DNA of 38,986 nt from an uncultured Lachnospiraceae bacterium (GTDB lineage Bacteria > Bacillota > Clostridia > Lachnospirales > Lachnospiraceae), in assembly GCA_948468325.1 (NCBI GenBank), contig CAOKHR010000001.1, forward strand, positions 1-38,986, given 5' to 3'. The position numbers and the translations under genes were made by a program. Positions within the stretch are counted from its first letter, which is position 1, and the number at the start of each line of letters is the position of its first letter. This document shows, piece by piece, positions 15,712 through 22,213 of the stretch. The notes under the pieces are model-generated. The model was not told the DNA's origin. It did no database searches and saw only the letters and a program-made list of their open reading frames with translations.

Positions 15712-17217
15712 CTATTCCTCCCAGCTATCCACCTGTTTCTGAAGCTCCGACATAACCTCCTCAAGCCCGGCATCCTCTAACTTCTCCTGCTGCCTGTACA
15801 GATAGGCTTTTATGTCTGGTACCCCGGAAAATTGCAGCTCATGAATCGTTTCCTGATAAATTGCCGCAATTTCACTCATCTTTCTTAATAAATCTTTATT
15901 CCAGTCCGGCGTAAAATTACTATACGGCATAGACGGAATTTCCTTAAGAATCTTCTCTGCTTTTTCTTTCTTATCTAACACTTCCAGCTCATTTGGATAG
16001 GCAATCATATTGTTTCCGACCGGACTATAGCTTCCCATACATGAAATTGAATTCTCATTTTGATAAACGGCATGCCCGTCAACCAGACGGTAATCTTCTT
16101 CCGGTACGCCATAAATCATAAGATTCGACAATTCCTCATCGTATACCGAAGCCGCGAGCACCTGTACCGCCAACTCCTGATTCTGGCTGCTCTTTAACAC
16201 TCCGTTTCCATAAGAACGGGTGATATATGGATTTCCCAGACGGACCGCCAGCGTCCTTTCTTCATCTTCGGTTCCCTGCAATTCCCGTATTGTCGGCATA
16301 TTCTGTAAGGTAAATACCGGCTGTGCAGTCACGTTCCCTGAGCTGTCATGCGCGTCCAGATTATTCTCGTAAATATATTGATACAGTTCAAACGCATTTT
16401 GTATTTCCTCAATGGAGAAGCTGTCTTCAATCTTTTTTTCCTTAAGATTTAAATACAAATTATTTGTTATGCCCTCTAATACCGGCATACTCTTTCCCAT
16501 CAGATAATCGCTATAATCCAAACCAGATGCATTCGTAAGAATATACCTGTTGTCCAAAACATGCGATTCCTCAAAATATGGCAAAAGCCATCTTACGACT
16601 TCCTCCGGCGTCATTCTTTTAATCTTTTCCTCTTCCAGCGGTACCTGATATTTTTCTATAAAAGATTTATCAAAACAGTACGCCGTTTCTTTCACACTGA
16701 CATTTCCACGGGGAATCTGATATGTTCTGCCGTTAATTCGGTTTGCCTTCCAGATGTTCTCTGGAATCGCTTCTCTGGCTTTTTTCATTCCCTCATCTTT
16801 CATATAGTCATCCAAAGGAAGAAACCTGTCATATTCCATAAACGAAATTTCTGCAATATCTACTTTTGCATCGTTTTGCAGTAATGTTTGAATTTTTTCA
16901 CCTGAATATACAATCTCGTTTTTATACCAGGAGCCATTTATGAATTCTTCTTCTGCCGCTTCATGCTGGAACGGCACATATTTAAAAACTACTTTCGCAG
17001 ATATTCCCAGTTCTTTTAACCTCTTATTAAACAATTCAAACCGTTTTGCATGAACTTCCTGATAAGGTTCCCTTTCCTCCCTGTCAACTCCAAAATATTC
17101 CGGTTCGGAGAGATACCATACAATTTCCGTTCGCTTCTTTGAATTTGAAAAAGCAAAAATGCCGCAGGCCGCTGCCAGTAACAGGATAACAATACAAATC
17201 TTCCATTTTCTTTTCAT
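15712..17217 (-). CDS. Membrane-anchored solute-binding-like protein of the ABC cassette
   Basis: A 501-residue extracytoplasmic protein. The N-terminus (MKRKWKICIVILLLAAACG) is a signal/anchor segment; Cys18 sits in a poor lipobox, so lipidation is uncertain. The body follows the pattern of family-1 solute-binding proteins: EIVWYLSEPEY strand, VDIAEISFMEYDRFLPLDDYM, then IPENIWKANRINGRTYQIPRG and a C-terminal stretch ending in EVMSELQKQVDSW. Start 17217 follows AAAGGAA; the frame remains open upstream but without another good site. It is unusual that it lies between a small secreted protein and an exporter-type ABC pair, with no importer permease nearby. It may capture or sense the exported compound; this is inference. 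Confidence 0.78.
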   Translation of the reverse strand: MKRKWKICIVILLLAAACGIFAFSNSKKRTEIVWYLSEPEYFGVDREEREPYQEVHAKRFELFNKRLKELGISAKVVFKYVPFQHEAAEEEFINGSWYKNEIVYSGEKIQTLLQNDAKVDIAEISFMEYDRFLPLDDYMKDEGMKKAREAIPENIWKANRINGRTYQIPRGNVSVKETAYCFDKSFIEKYQVPLEEEKIKRMTPEEVVRWLLPYFEESHVLDNRYILTNASGLDYSDYLMGKSMPVLEGITNNLYLNLKEKKIEDSFSIEEIQNAFELYQYIYENNLDAHDSSGNVTAQPVFTLQNMPTIRELQGTEDEERTLAVRLGNPYITRSYGNGVLKSSQNQELAVQVLAASVYDEELSNLMIYGVPEEDYRLVDGHAVYQNENSISCMGSYSPVGNNMIAYPNELEVLDKKEKAEKILKEIPSMPYSNFTPDWNKDLLRKMSEIAAIYQETIHELQFSGVPDIKAYLYRQQEKLEDAGLEEVMSELQKQVDSWEE

Positions 17218-17269
17218 ACAACTCATTCCTTTCACTGATATAAGCTGCATACGAATCATATAGAAAGCG

Positions 17270-17311
17270 GAAATGGCAGTGAAATCCGCTTTTCACTTTC
17301 ACTGCCATTTC
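17270..17311 (-). promoter_or_regulatory. Intercistronic 15-bp hairpin after the small secreted protein gene
   Basis: Arms 17270-17284 and 17297-17311 (GAAATGGCAGTGAAA with its exact complement) flank a 12-base loop, six bases after the stop of the small secreted protein gene. No long U-run follows on the minus strand, so it is more likely a leaky terminator or an RNA-stabilising/processing hairpin that sets the ratio between first and later genes. Confidence 0.65.
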
Positions 17312-17316
17312 TCAAA

Positions 17317-17700
17317 TTAATTATAGTTTTTACTAAGTGTTTTCCAGTATGTTCCGTTTAAATAACAGGGCATCATTGCAGATTTACTGATATAATTTGT
17401 AGGAGCACTCTTTGTAATCGTCAACTGTCCCGTCTGTATGCTCTTATTTAAAGTTTGTGTGGATGTATTCCCGCTTACATCTTTCGTTACATATGTTCCG
17501 CCGATTACGCTTTTGGGCGTAATTGGATTCAGCGGATGACCTCCCTCATATATCTTACCCTCAACGCTATATTTTGAAATATTGAGAGTGGCCGTACAAT
17601 CTGCCACCCCATTGCGCGCCTCTGCTGCATAAGATATTGTGGATGATAACATCAATGCTGCAAGCATGCCGCATGCTAAAATTCGCTTTTTATTTGTCAT
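17317..17700 (-). CDS. Small secreted two-cysteine protein heading the ABC cassette
   Basis: A 127-residue protein with a clear Sec signal peptide (MTNKKRILACGMLAALMLSS, cleavage probably after Ala26 in SYAA). The mature part of about 101 residues is polar, strand-rich and contains just two cysteines (35 and 112), which could form a disulfide. I do not recognise the family. The end, LNGTYWKTLSKNYN, is rich in aromatic and basic residues. AAAGGAGAA gives a strong ribosome-binding site. It heads the transporter operon but is separated from it by a hairpin, as structural genes of secreted bacteriocins often are; a lactococcin-972-type organisation (secreted protein, large membrane protein, ATPase) is the closest analogy, without sequence similarity I can see. 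Confidence 0.75.
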   Translation of the reverse strand: MTNKKRILACGMLAALMLSSTISYAAEARNGVADCTATLNISKYSVEGKIYEGGHPLNPITPKSVIGGTYVTKDVSGNTSTQTLNKSIQTGQLTITKSAPTNYISKSAMMPCYLNGTYWKTLSKNYN

Positions 17701-17763
17701 AATATGTTCTCCTTTCTACTCTTCTTCGCTACATCTAATTGCAGCTTTGTAAATAATCCTGAT

Positions 17764-17797
17764 TAACAGCAAGTACAGGCCTCTGGCCAAGCTGTTA
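17764..17797 (-). promoter_or_regulatory. Leader hairpin of the cassette mRNA
   Basis: TAACAGC (17764-17770) pairs with GCTGTTA (17791-17797), and two GGCC tetramers inside can pair with each other. Transcripts from the -10 at 17801-17806 would begin at this hairpin, which could stabilise the 5' end; it could also be a protein-binding dyad. Confidence 0.5.
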
Positions 17798-17800
17798 TCC

Positions 17801-17829
17801 ATTATCTTTTGTATGTAAAAAGTGTTGCA
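17801..17829 (-). promoter_or_regulatory. Candidate promoter of the secreted protein/ABC cassette
   Basis: On the minus strand GATAAT (17801-17806) is 17 bp from TGCAAC (17824-17829). The -35 is poor, but it coincides with the -35 of a divergent plus-strand promoter, suggesting one shared control site. Confidence 0.45.
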
Positions 17830-17853
17830 TTAAACAATAAAAAATGATAAATT
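17825..17853 (+). promoter_or_regulatory. Candidate promoter of the 66-nt RNA
   Basis: TTGCAT (17825-17830), a 17-bp spacer ending in TGA and TAAATT (17848-17853) form an extended-type promoter. A start six bases later falls exactly on G17860, the first base of the folded RNA. Confidence 0.55.
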
Positions 17854-17859
17854 AATTAT

Positions 17860-17925
17860 GTCCTCGTAAGACCTAATGCCATTTTATGGCATGCCTTCAA
17901 ACTTTTGGCTTATGAGGACTTTTTT
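17860..17925 (+). ncRNA. Candidate small RNA, about 66 nt, two-stem fold with U-tract
   Basis: The RNA would fold from its first base: outer stem GTCCTCGTAAG (17860-17870) with CTTATGAGGAC (17909-17919), continued by CC/GG across a bulged A; inner hairpin ATGCCAT/ATGGCAT (17876-17882, 17886-17892) with a 3-base loop; about 14 unpaired bases; then six T. One outer pair is G-U on the plus strand but C-A on the minus strand, favouring the plus-strand RNA. A promoter is placed to start it at the first stem base. I recognise no known RNA family. It is antisense to the 12-codon ORF. Confidence 0.5.
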
Positions 17926-17935
17926 GTACATTCAT
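17897..17935 (-). CDS. 12-codon leader-like ORF
   Basis: ATG at 17935 follows AAAGGGGGA with a 6-base gap, one of the best ribosome-binding sites in the window, and encodes MNVQKSPHKPKV then TGA. It lies downstream of a strong promoter and the 48-bp palindrome, and its middle codons form the 5' arm of the stem that, on the other strand, closes the 66-nt RNA. It might be a leader peptide for attenuation control of the downstream cassette or a very small peptide gene. No known leader was recognised. The ribosome-binding site is its main support. Confidence 0.4.
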   Translation of the reverse strand: MNVQKSPHKPKV

Positions 17936-17969
17936 AGAATTCCCCCTTTCTGCAATATTAATATTTTTG

Positions 17970-18017
17970 TATAATTTAAGTGTATTAAAAAATATTTTTT
18001 AATACACTTAAATTATA
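17970..18017. repeat. 48-bp perfect palindrome
   Basis: The sequence 17970-18017 is its own reverse complement without mismatch. It is AT-rich, with TATAAT at each end, TTAAGTGTATT in each arm and A6TAT6 at the centre. On the minus strand its first six bases are the -10 box of the promoter at 18012-18040, so it covers -12 to about +36. Confidence 0.95.
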
Positions 18018-18040
18018 ACATATAAAATATATAATGTAAA
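18012..18040 (-). promoter_or_regulatory. Strong minus-strand promoter entering the palindrome
   Basis: TTTACA (18035-18040), a 17-bp spacer ending in TGT and a perfect TATAAT (18012-18017) form a near-consensus extended promoter. The start, near 18005, lies inside the palindrome. The first ORF downstream is the 12-codon ORF, then the small secreted protein gene. Confidence 0.75.
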
Positions 18041-18181
18041 TGCCGTTTTGCTTAAAAATGTATTAATTTTTCACATTCCTTACTAGAAAAGATTTATTTC
18101 AGACAAAAGCCAAAAAAACTGCCGAAAAGAAAACGTCATTACTCAATAAAATTCATGTAGTTTTATTTCTCAATTTAAAAA

Positions 18182-18207
18182 ACTGCCGTACAATTTTGTA
18201 CGGCAGT
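18182..18207 (-). terminator. Terminator of the coiled-coil protein gene
   Basis: A perfect 12-bp stem (ACTGCCGTACAA with its complement, 18182-18193 and 18196-18207) followed on the minus strand by six T, 18 bases after the stop codon. Confidence 0.9.
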
Positions 18208-18225
18208 CCCAATTTTACAGTTCCT

Positions 18226-19143
18226 TTACATGCGGGTATTTACTAAAATACCTTTGATTTCTTCTTCTAAGAGCTCCTGCTCTTTCAGCATCTTTTTAAC
18301 TTCTCCTTCTACGTCCTGCATAATATTATCTGCATCCACAACCTGCTCCGTAAGATTGGATGAATTCTCTTTTGCTTCTTCTGCAGCAGCTTCCGCTTCT
18401 TTTTTGTCCTCTTTCGCCGCTTCGATGCGTTCTTCCTGTTCTTCCTTCTTCTCTGCTCTGGCATCTGCAACTTCCTGGACTTCTTCTGCTTTTTCATCCA
18501 TTGTCTCTTTGACATCATCAACCATCATGGCAATTGCTTCATCGGAAGCCGCTGCCATAATCTTCTCTTCTGCCTTTTTCGCATCTACCATTCCATGGGT
18601 TTTCAAACGTTCCATATTAATCATACGGATAGAAAACGCATTGGCCATCATCTCCCGGTTATTGCGTTCAATTTCTGTCTTATAATAATCTGTCTGCACA
18701 TAGGCTTCCATGGCCTCTTTCTGATAATCAGTCATTTCTCCCATATTTTTGAGCCGCTCCTGCTCCTCCTGGGTCAGTGTCCCTGCAGCGCTGCCATGCT
18801 TTTTAATATCATATTCTTTCATTAAAAGTTCTAAATCCGCCTGCTCTTTACTGTCGTCTTTGACTCCGTACTCCTCTTTTTTGTCCGTTATTTTCTGCCT
18901 GTACTCCAAAAGAGATTCATTGGCGCTTTTGCTTTCCTCCTGCAGCTGACGAATGCGCCCTCTGATTTCTTCTACATTCGCATCCATCTTCTGCTCTGAT
19001 TTATTGACAGTACCGACAATATGCAGCGCTTCTTTCTGATGCAGCTGCTTTTTCATTGCAATCCGCTCTTTGATGCTCATATCCTGTTTGCCAAAAGGAG
19101 TATCTCCTAAAAATAATGCTTTATTCTGCTGTGTAATCTTCAT
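18226..19143 (-). CDS. Coiled-coil protein of unknown function
   Basis: A 305-residue, highly charged, almost wholly helical protein without signal peptide, membrane segment or cysteine. Coiled-coil stretches cover about 50-110 and 205-300, the latter with runs such as EKKEEQEERIEAAKEDKKEAEAAA broken only by a short polar NSSNL. The N-terminus has LFLGDTPFGKQD and the middle TDYQKEAMEAYVQTDYYKTEIERN, which are non-repetitive and would be best for homology search. I do not recognise the family; similar proteins without function are, as I recall, present in related Lachnospiraceae. GGGAGG supports the start. Single-gene unit with its own terminator, adjacent to the regulatory spacer but probably independent of the ABC cassette. 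Confidence 0.75.
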   Translation of the reverse strand: MKITQQNKALFLGDTPFGKQDMSIKERIAMKKQLHQKEALHIVGTVNKSEQKMDANVEEIRGRIRQLQEESKSANESLLEYRQKITDKKEEYGVKDDSKEQADLELLMKEYDIKKHGSAAGTLTQEEQERLKNMGEMTDYQKEAMEAYVQTDYYKTEIERNNREMMANAFSIRMINMERLKTHGMVDAKKAEEKIMAAASDEAIAMMVDDVKETMDEKAEEVQEVADARAEKKEEQEERIEAAKEDKKEAEAAAEEAKENSSNLTEQVVDADNIMQDVEGEVKKMLKEQELLEEEIKGILVNTRM

Positions 19144-19226
19144 AACTGTACCTCCCAGTCTGATACTGACAATTTCCCGCTGCCTTCCTGTTTTCTATAT
19201 CGGCATTTAAAGCTAAAAAACAAAGA

Positions 19227-19646
19227 CTAATCTTCTGCTTTTCTTTTGTAAACTTCTAATGTAATTATTTCATGGGAAGACCCTGAAAAATCTGTCTTTT
19301 GTATCTTTATCCATTCACCCAAATCCACATCCAGGCTAAAATCTTTCGGATATTTTCTGTTCCACCAAAATACAATCAATGTTTCAATCCTATCTGCAAA
19401 GGAAGCAAGCCCCTCAGATTCCACAAAGCATATATCGCCACGTCCGGCTTTTCCCAGAAAGTCTTCATCCGTGAAAATTTCTGTATTTTCCAATACGCCA
19501 TACAGCTTATACGAATATGCGTTCATCCACAGCCGCTTTCCCGTACAGATTTGCTGTATTTTCTCTGTTACCGCCCGATCTCTGCTCTGACGTCTGCCAT
19601 TGAACATCATACCTTTCGTTTCGTCCAAACATACAATTACGATCAT
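19227..19646 (-). CDS. Conserved small protein of unknown function
   Basis: A 139-residue cytoplasmic protein. Visible conserved-looking segments are MIVIVCLDETKGMMFNGRRQSRD at the start, GKRLWMNAYSYKLY, GDICFVESEGLASFADRIETLIVFWWNRKYP and SGSSHEIITLEVYKR at the end. This is a family I recall as common in Lachnospiraceae and sometimes labelled ribonuclease Z, but the metal-binding HxHxDH motif of that enzyme is absent, so I do not accept that name. The ATG overlaps the TGA of the nitroreductase gene (ATGA), so the two are translated together. Confidence 0.75.
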   Translation of the reverse strand: MIVIVCLDETKGMMFNGRRQSRDRAVTEKIQQICTGKRLWMNAYSYKLYGVLENTEIFTDEDFLGKAGRGDICFVESEGLASFADRIETLIVFWWNRKYPKDFSLDVDLGEWIKIQKTDFSGSSHEIITLEVYKRKAED

Positions 19647-20212
19647 TTCTGCCTCTGGCTTTCATTTATATCCTGACAATCCTGCATCACTACCTGTGTT
19701 TCAAAATTATATTCATGCGGTATTTTATCGTCTGTCTTATGCCCCACTGCAAGTGCAATCTGAAAAGAATACCCTTCCGGTATCTGGAGTTTCTGTGAGA
19801 AATATTCTTTTTTCTCCCCATGCAGGGCATCATATACACAGCCGATAATCAACGTTCCAAGACCTATGCTTTCTGCTGCAAGGGCCATATTCTGGACGGC
19901 AATACCGGCATCTACCCTGCTCCACTTAAATTCATCTTCTGCACTTAGAAAAATAAGTACGGGAGCCCCATAATAAAAATTGTCCGGCAGCTTTTTTTGT
20001 CCGCGCAGACGCCTTTTTTCCTCATCCAGCTCTTCCAATACCGGATTGTCTCCGCTTACTACAGAAAAACGTATTTCCTGCCGGTTCATTCCGGTCGGCG
20101 CCTGCAGTCCCGCTTCCAAAATAATGTCCAATTCCTGCCTTGTCAATTTTTCGGTGCTGTATGCTCTGGCTGAGCTTCTCTGCTTTATTATTTCTAATAC
20201 CTGATTTGACAT
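19643..20212 (-). CDS. Nitroreductase family protein
   Basis: A 189-residue FMN-dependent oxidoreductase of the nitroreductase fold. Family signatures are IKQRSSARAYSTEKLTRQELDIILEAGLQAPTGMNRQ at the N-terminus (the RxSxRxY and AP(T/S)xxNxQ FMN-contact motifs), VDAGIAVQNMALAAESIGLGT in the middle and YSFQIALAVGHK near the end. The natural substrate is not predictable. It is the first gene of a two-gene unit with the small conserved protein and has a plausible promoter between it and the ATP synthase terminator. Confidence 0.92.
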   Translation of the reverse strand: MSNQVLEIIKQRSSARAYSTEKLTRQELDIILEAGLQAPTGMNRQEIRFSVVSGDNPVLEELDEEKRRLRGQKKLPDNFYYGAPVLIFLSAEDEFKWSRVDAGIAVQNMALAAESIGLGTLIIGCVYDALHGEKKEYFSQKLQIPEGYSFQIALAVGHKTDDKIPHEYNFETQVVMQDCQDINESQRQK

Positions 20213-20233
20213 TTTCCCATCTCCATTTCATTT

Positions 20234-20263
20234 AATATAATCGAATATAACGGGTTTTCACAA
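20234..20263 (-). promoter_or_regulatory. Promoter of the nitroreductase gene
   Basis: TTGTGA (20258-20263), an 18-bp spacer and TATATT (20234-20239) on the minus strand, just downstream of the ATP synthase terminator. Confidence 0.5.
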
Positions 20264-20277
20264 CAGTGTACCATAAA

Positions 20278-20313
20278 AGAGAAGTTAATATCACGAACAA
20301 TACTAACTTCTCT
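20278..20313 (-). terminator. Terminator of the ATP synthase operon
   Basis: A perfect 10-bp stem (AGAGAAGTTA with TAACTTCTCT, 20278-20287 and 20304-20313) with a 16-base loop and four T on the minus strand, about 60 bases after the atpC stop. The stem is AT-rich, so efficiency may be moderate. Confidence 0.7.
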
Positions 20314-20374
20314 TTAAATCCCCTAACTTAATGCCATTGAGTCCGCACTGCCGGGCTCTTCGCTGTCAGGCTGT

Positions 20375-20788
20375 TTATTTCATATCTTTTACATCAATTC
20401 GCGTCAATGCTTTTCGCAATGCAAATTCTGCACGGGCAACATCGATTTCTGCTGTTTTTGCCTGCAGGCGCTCTTCTGCTCTTTTTCTGGCAGCTTCTGC
20501 ACGGGCAACGTCAATTTCTTCCGCCCATTCTGCAATCTCCGCCAAAAGCGTTACCTGTTCCGGTAAAACTTCAGCAAATCCTGCGTGCACCGCAGCTATT
20601 TTTTCACCTTCGGCCTCATGAATAATAACGGCTCCCGGCTCTAATACGGTAGTCAGCGGAATATGCTTCTTATAAACACCGATTTGTCCGGAGCTTGTAT
20701 TAAACTCTATCATCTCTGCTTCTCCGGTATAAAATACTCTGTCCGGCGTTATAATCTTTACCTGAAACATTTTCTCATTATCTGCCAT
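20375..20788 (-). CDS. atpC: ATP synthase epsilon subunit
   Basis: The 137-residue epsilon subunit of F1, part of the rotating central stalk and a regulator of ATP hydrolysis. The N-terminal beta-sandwich includes FQVKIITPDRVFYTGEAEMIEFNTSSGQIGVYKKHIPLTT and VHAGFAEVLPEQVTLLAE; the C-terminal two-helix domain (about 88-135) is Ala/Arg/Glu-rich, with the unit IDVARAE present twice. Length is normal. Last gene of the atp cluster, 11 bases after atpD. Confidence 0.96.
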   Translation of the reverse strand: MADNEKMFQVKIITPDRVFYTGEAEMIEFNTSSGQIGVYKKHIPLTTVLEPGAVIIHEAEGEKIAAVHAGFAEVLPEQVTLLAEIAEWAEEIDVARAEAARKRAEERLQAKTAEIDVARAEFALRKALTRIDVKDMK

Positions 20789-20799
20789 ACCATCACCCC

Positions 20800-22191
20800 T
20801 TACTTCACGCGGGCACGTACTTCATCAATCGTTCCTGCATTTAAGAAATGGCTTTCCGGTACGTCGTCTAATTTTCCTTCGATAATTTCGCGGAACCCTC
20901 TTACAGTTTCGGCAATCGGAACATATTTCCCATCCATTCCGGTAAACTGCGTTGCTACGAAGAAAGGCTGGGATAAGAATCTCTGCACTTTTCTTGCACG
21001 GTTTACAACCAGCTTGTCGTCCTCAGACAGCTCATCCATACCCAAAATTGCGATAATATCCTGAAGCTCTTTGTATTTCTGTAAAATCTCCTGTACGCCG
21101 CGCGCAACTTCAAAATGCTCCTGTCCTACAATACGCGGATCCAGGATACGGGAAGTAGAGCCAAGCGGGTCTACTGCCGGATAAATACCAAGCTCTGCAA
21201 TCGAACGCTCAAGTACCGTTGTTGCATCCAGATGTGCAAACGTCGTAGCCGGAGCCGGGTCTGTCAAATCGTCTGCCGGTACATAAACTGCCTGAACGGA
21301 TGTAATGGAACCGTTCTTTGTAGAAGTAATACGCTCCTGCAGCGTACCCATTTCCGTCTGCAGCGTCGGCTGGTAACCTACTGCGGAAGGCATACGGCCA
21401 AGCAGCGCGGAAACTTCCGAACCGGCCTGTGTAAAACGGAAAATATTGTCAATGAACAAAAGCACGTCTTTACCGCCCCTGTCACGGAAATACTCTGCCA
21501 TCGTAAGGCCTGACAATCCTACACGCATTCTTGCTCCCGGCGGTTCGTTCATCTGTCCGAATACCATGGTAGTCTTATCAATAACGCCGGATTCTTTCAT
21601 TTCATAATAGAGATCGTTTCCTTCACGGGTACGCTCTCCTACACCTGTAAACACAGAATATCCGCCGTGCTCTGTTGCAATATTGTGAATCAGCTCCTGA
21701 ATCAGCACGGTCTTGCCTACACCGGCTCCTCCGAAAAGTCCGATTTTACCGCCTTTCTGGTAAGGGCAGAGCAAATCTACGACTTTGATTCCTGTTTCAA
21801 GCATTTCCTGAGAAGTGGACTGCTCTTCAAAAGTTGGTGCTTTTCTGTGAATCGGCCAGTATTCAACGTTCTTTGGAGGTTCCACTTCATCAATCGGCTC
21901 GCCTAAGACATTAAACATACGTCCTAAAGTATTCTCACCGACCGGAACGCTGATGGAAGCTCCTGTAGCCTCCGCCTCCATTCCGCGGACAAGTCCGTCG
22001 GTAGAACCCATGGCAATACATCTGACCGTATCATCACCCAGATGCTGGGAAACTTCTACTACCAGCTTCTTCCCATCTTTCATGGTAACATTGATAGCAT
22101 CATTAATCTCCGGCAGGTGCCCTTCTGAAAATTTAATATCCAAAACGGCGCCGATAATCTGAGTGATTTTACCTATATTTTTTTCTGCCAT
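20800..22191 (-). CDS. atpD: ATP synthase beta subunit
   Basis: The 463-residue catalytic subunit of F1. The P-loop GGAGVGKT is followed by VLIQELIHNIA, then GERTREGNDLYYEM with the catalytic Glu region, Walker B DVLLFIDNIFRFTQAG, the DELSEED-region variant MDELSEDD, and PSAVGYQPTLQTEMG. Length is normal and nothing is missing. GGAAAAA precedes the ATG. It stands 22 bases after atpG. Confidence 0.99.
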   Translation of the reverse strand: MAEKNIGKITQIIGAVLDIKFSEGHLPEINDAINVTMKDGKKLVVEVSQHLGDDTVRCIAMGSTDGLVRGMEAEATGASISVPVGENTLGRMFNVLGEPIDEVEPPKNVEYWPIHRKAPTFEEQSTSQEMLETGIKVVDLLCPYQKGGKIGLFGGAGVGKTVLIQELIHNIATEHGGYSVFTGVGERTREGNDLYYEMKESGVIDKTTMVFGQMNEPPGARMRVGLSGLTMAEYFRDRGGKDVLLFIDNIFRFTQAGSEVSALLGRMPSAVGYQPTLQTEMGTLQERITSTKNGSITSVQAVYVPADDLTDPAPATTFAHLDATTVLERSIAELGIYPAVDPLGSTSRILDPRIVGQEHFEVARGVQEILQKYKELQDIIAILGMDELSEDDKLVVNRARKVQRFLSQPFFVATQFTGMDGKYVPIAETVRGFREIIEGKLDDVPESHFLNAGTIDEVRARVK

Positions 22192-22213
22192 TTTTTCCTA
22201 TCACTCCTTATTC

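Larger units (their letters stand above)
17701..18225. other. 525-bp intergenic region dense in regulatory structure
   Basis: No full-length gene is seen here. Going leftward on the minus strand from 18225, it holds the terminator of the coiled-coil gene (18182-18207), about 140 bases of AT-rich sequence with nothing recognised, a strong minus-strand promoter (18012-18040), a 48-bp palindrome (17970-18017), a 12-codon ORF (17897-17935), a folded 66-nt RNA candidate on the plus strand (17860-17925), two divergent promoters sharing a -35 region (17801-17853), and a leader hairpin (17764-17797) before the small secreted protein gene. Confidence 0.7.

Noticed and set aside
17860..17925. The folded element read as a minus-strand riboswitch or attenuator in the leader of the secreted-protein gene.
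   Set aside because: The minus-strand stem has a C-A mismatch, no terminator U-run follows on that strand, and it matches no riboswitch class I know. The plus-strand RNA reading fits better, though leader-peptide control remains possible.
18230..18685. A 151-codon plus-strand open frame rich in Ser and Phe opposite the coiled-coil gene.
   Set aside because: It is the mirror of a Glu/Lys-rich coding sequence, lacks a ribosome-binding site and promoter, and its composition is that expected of an antisense shadow.
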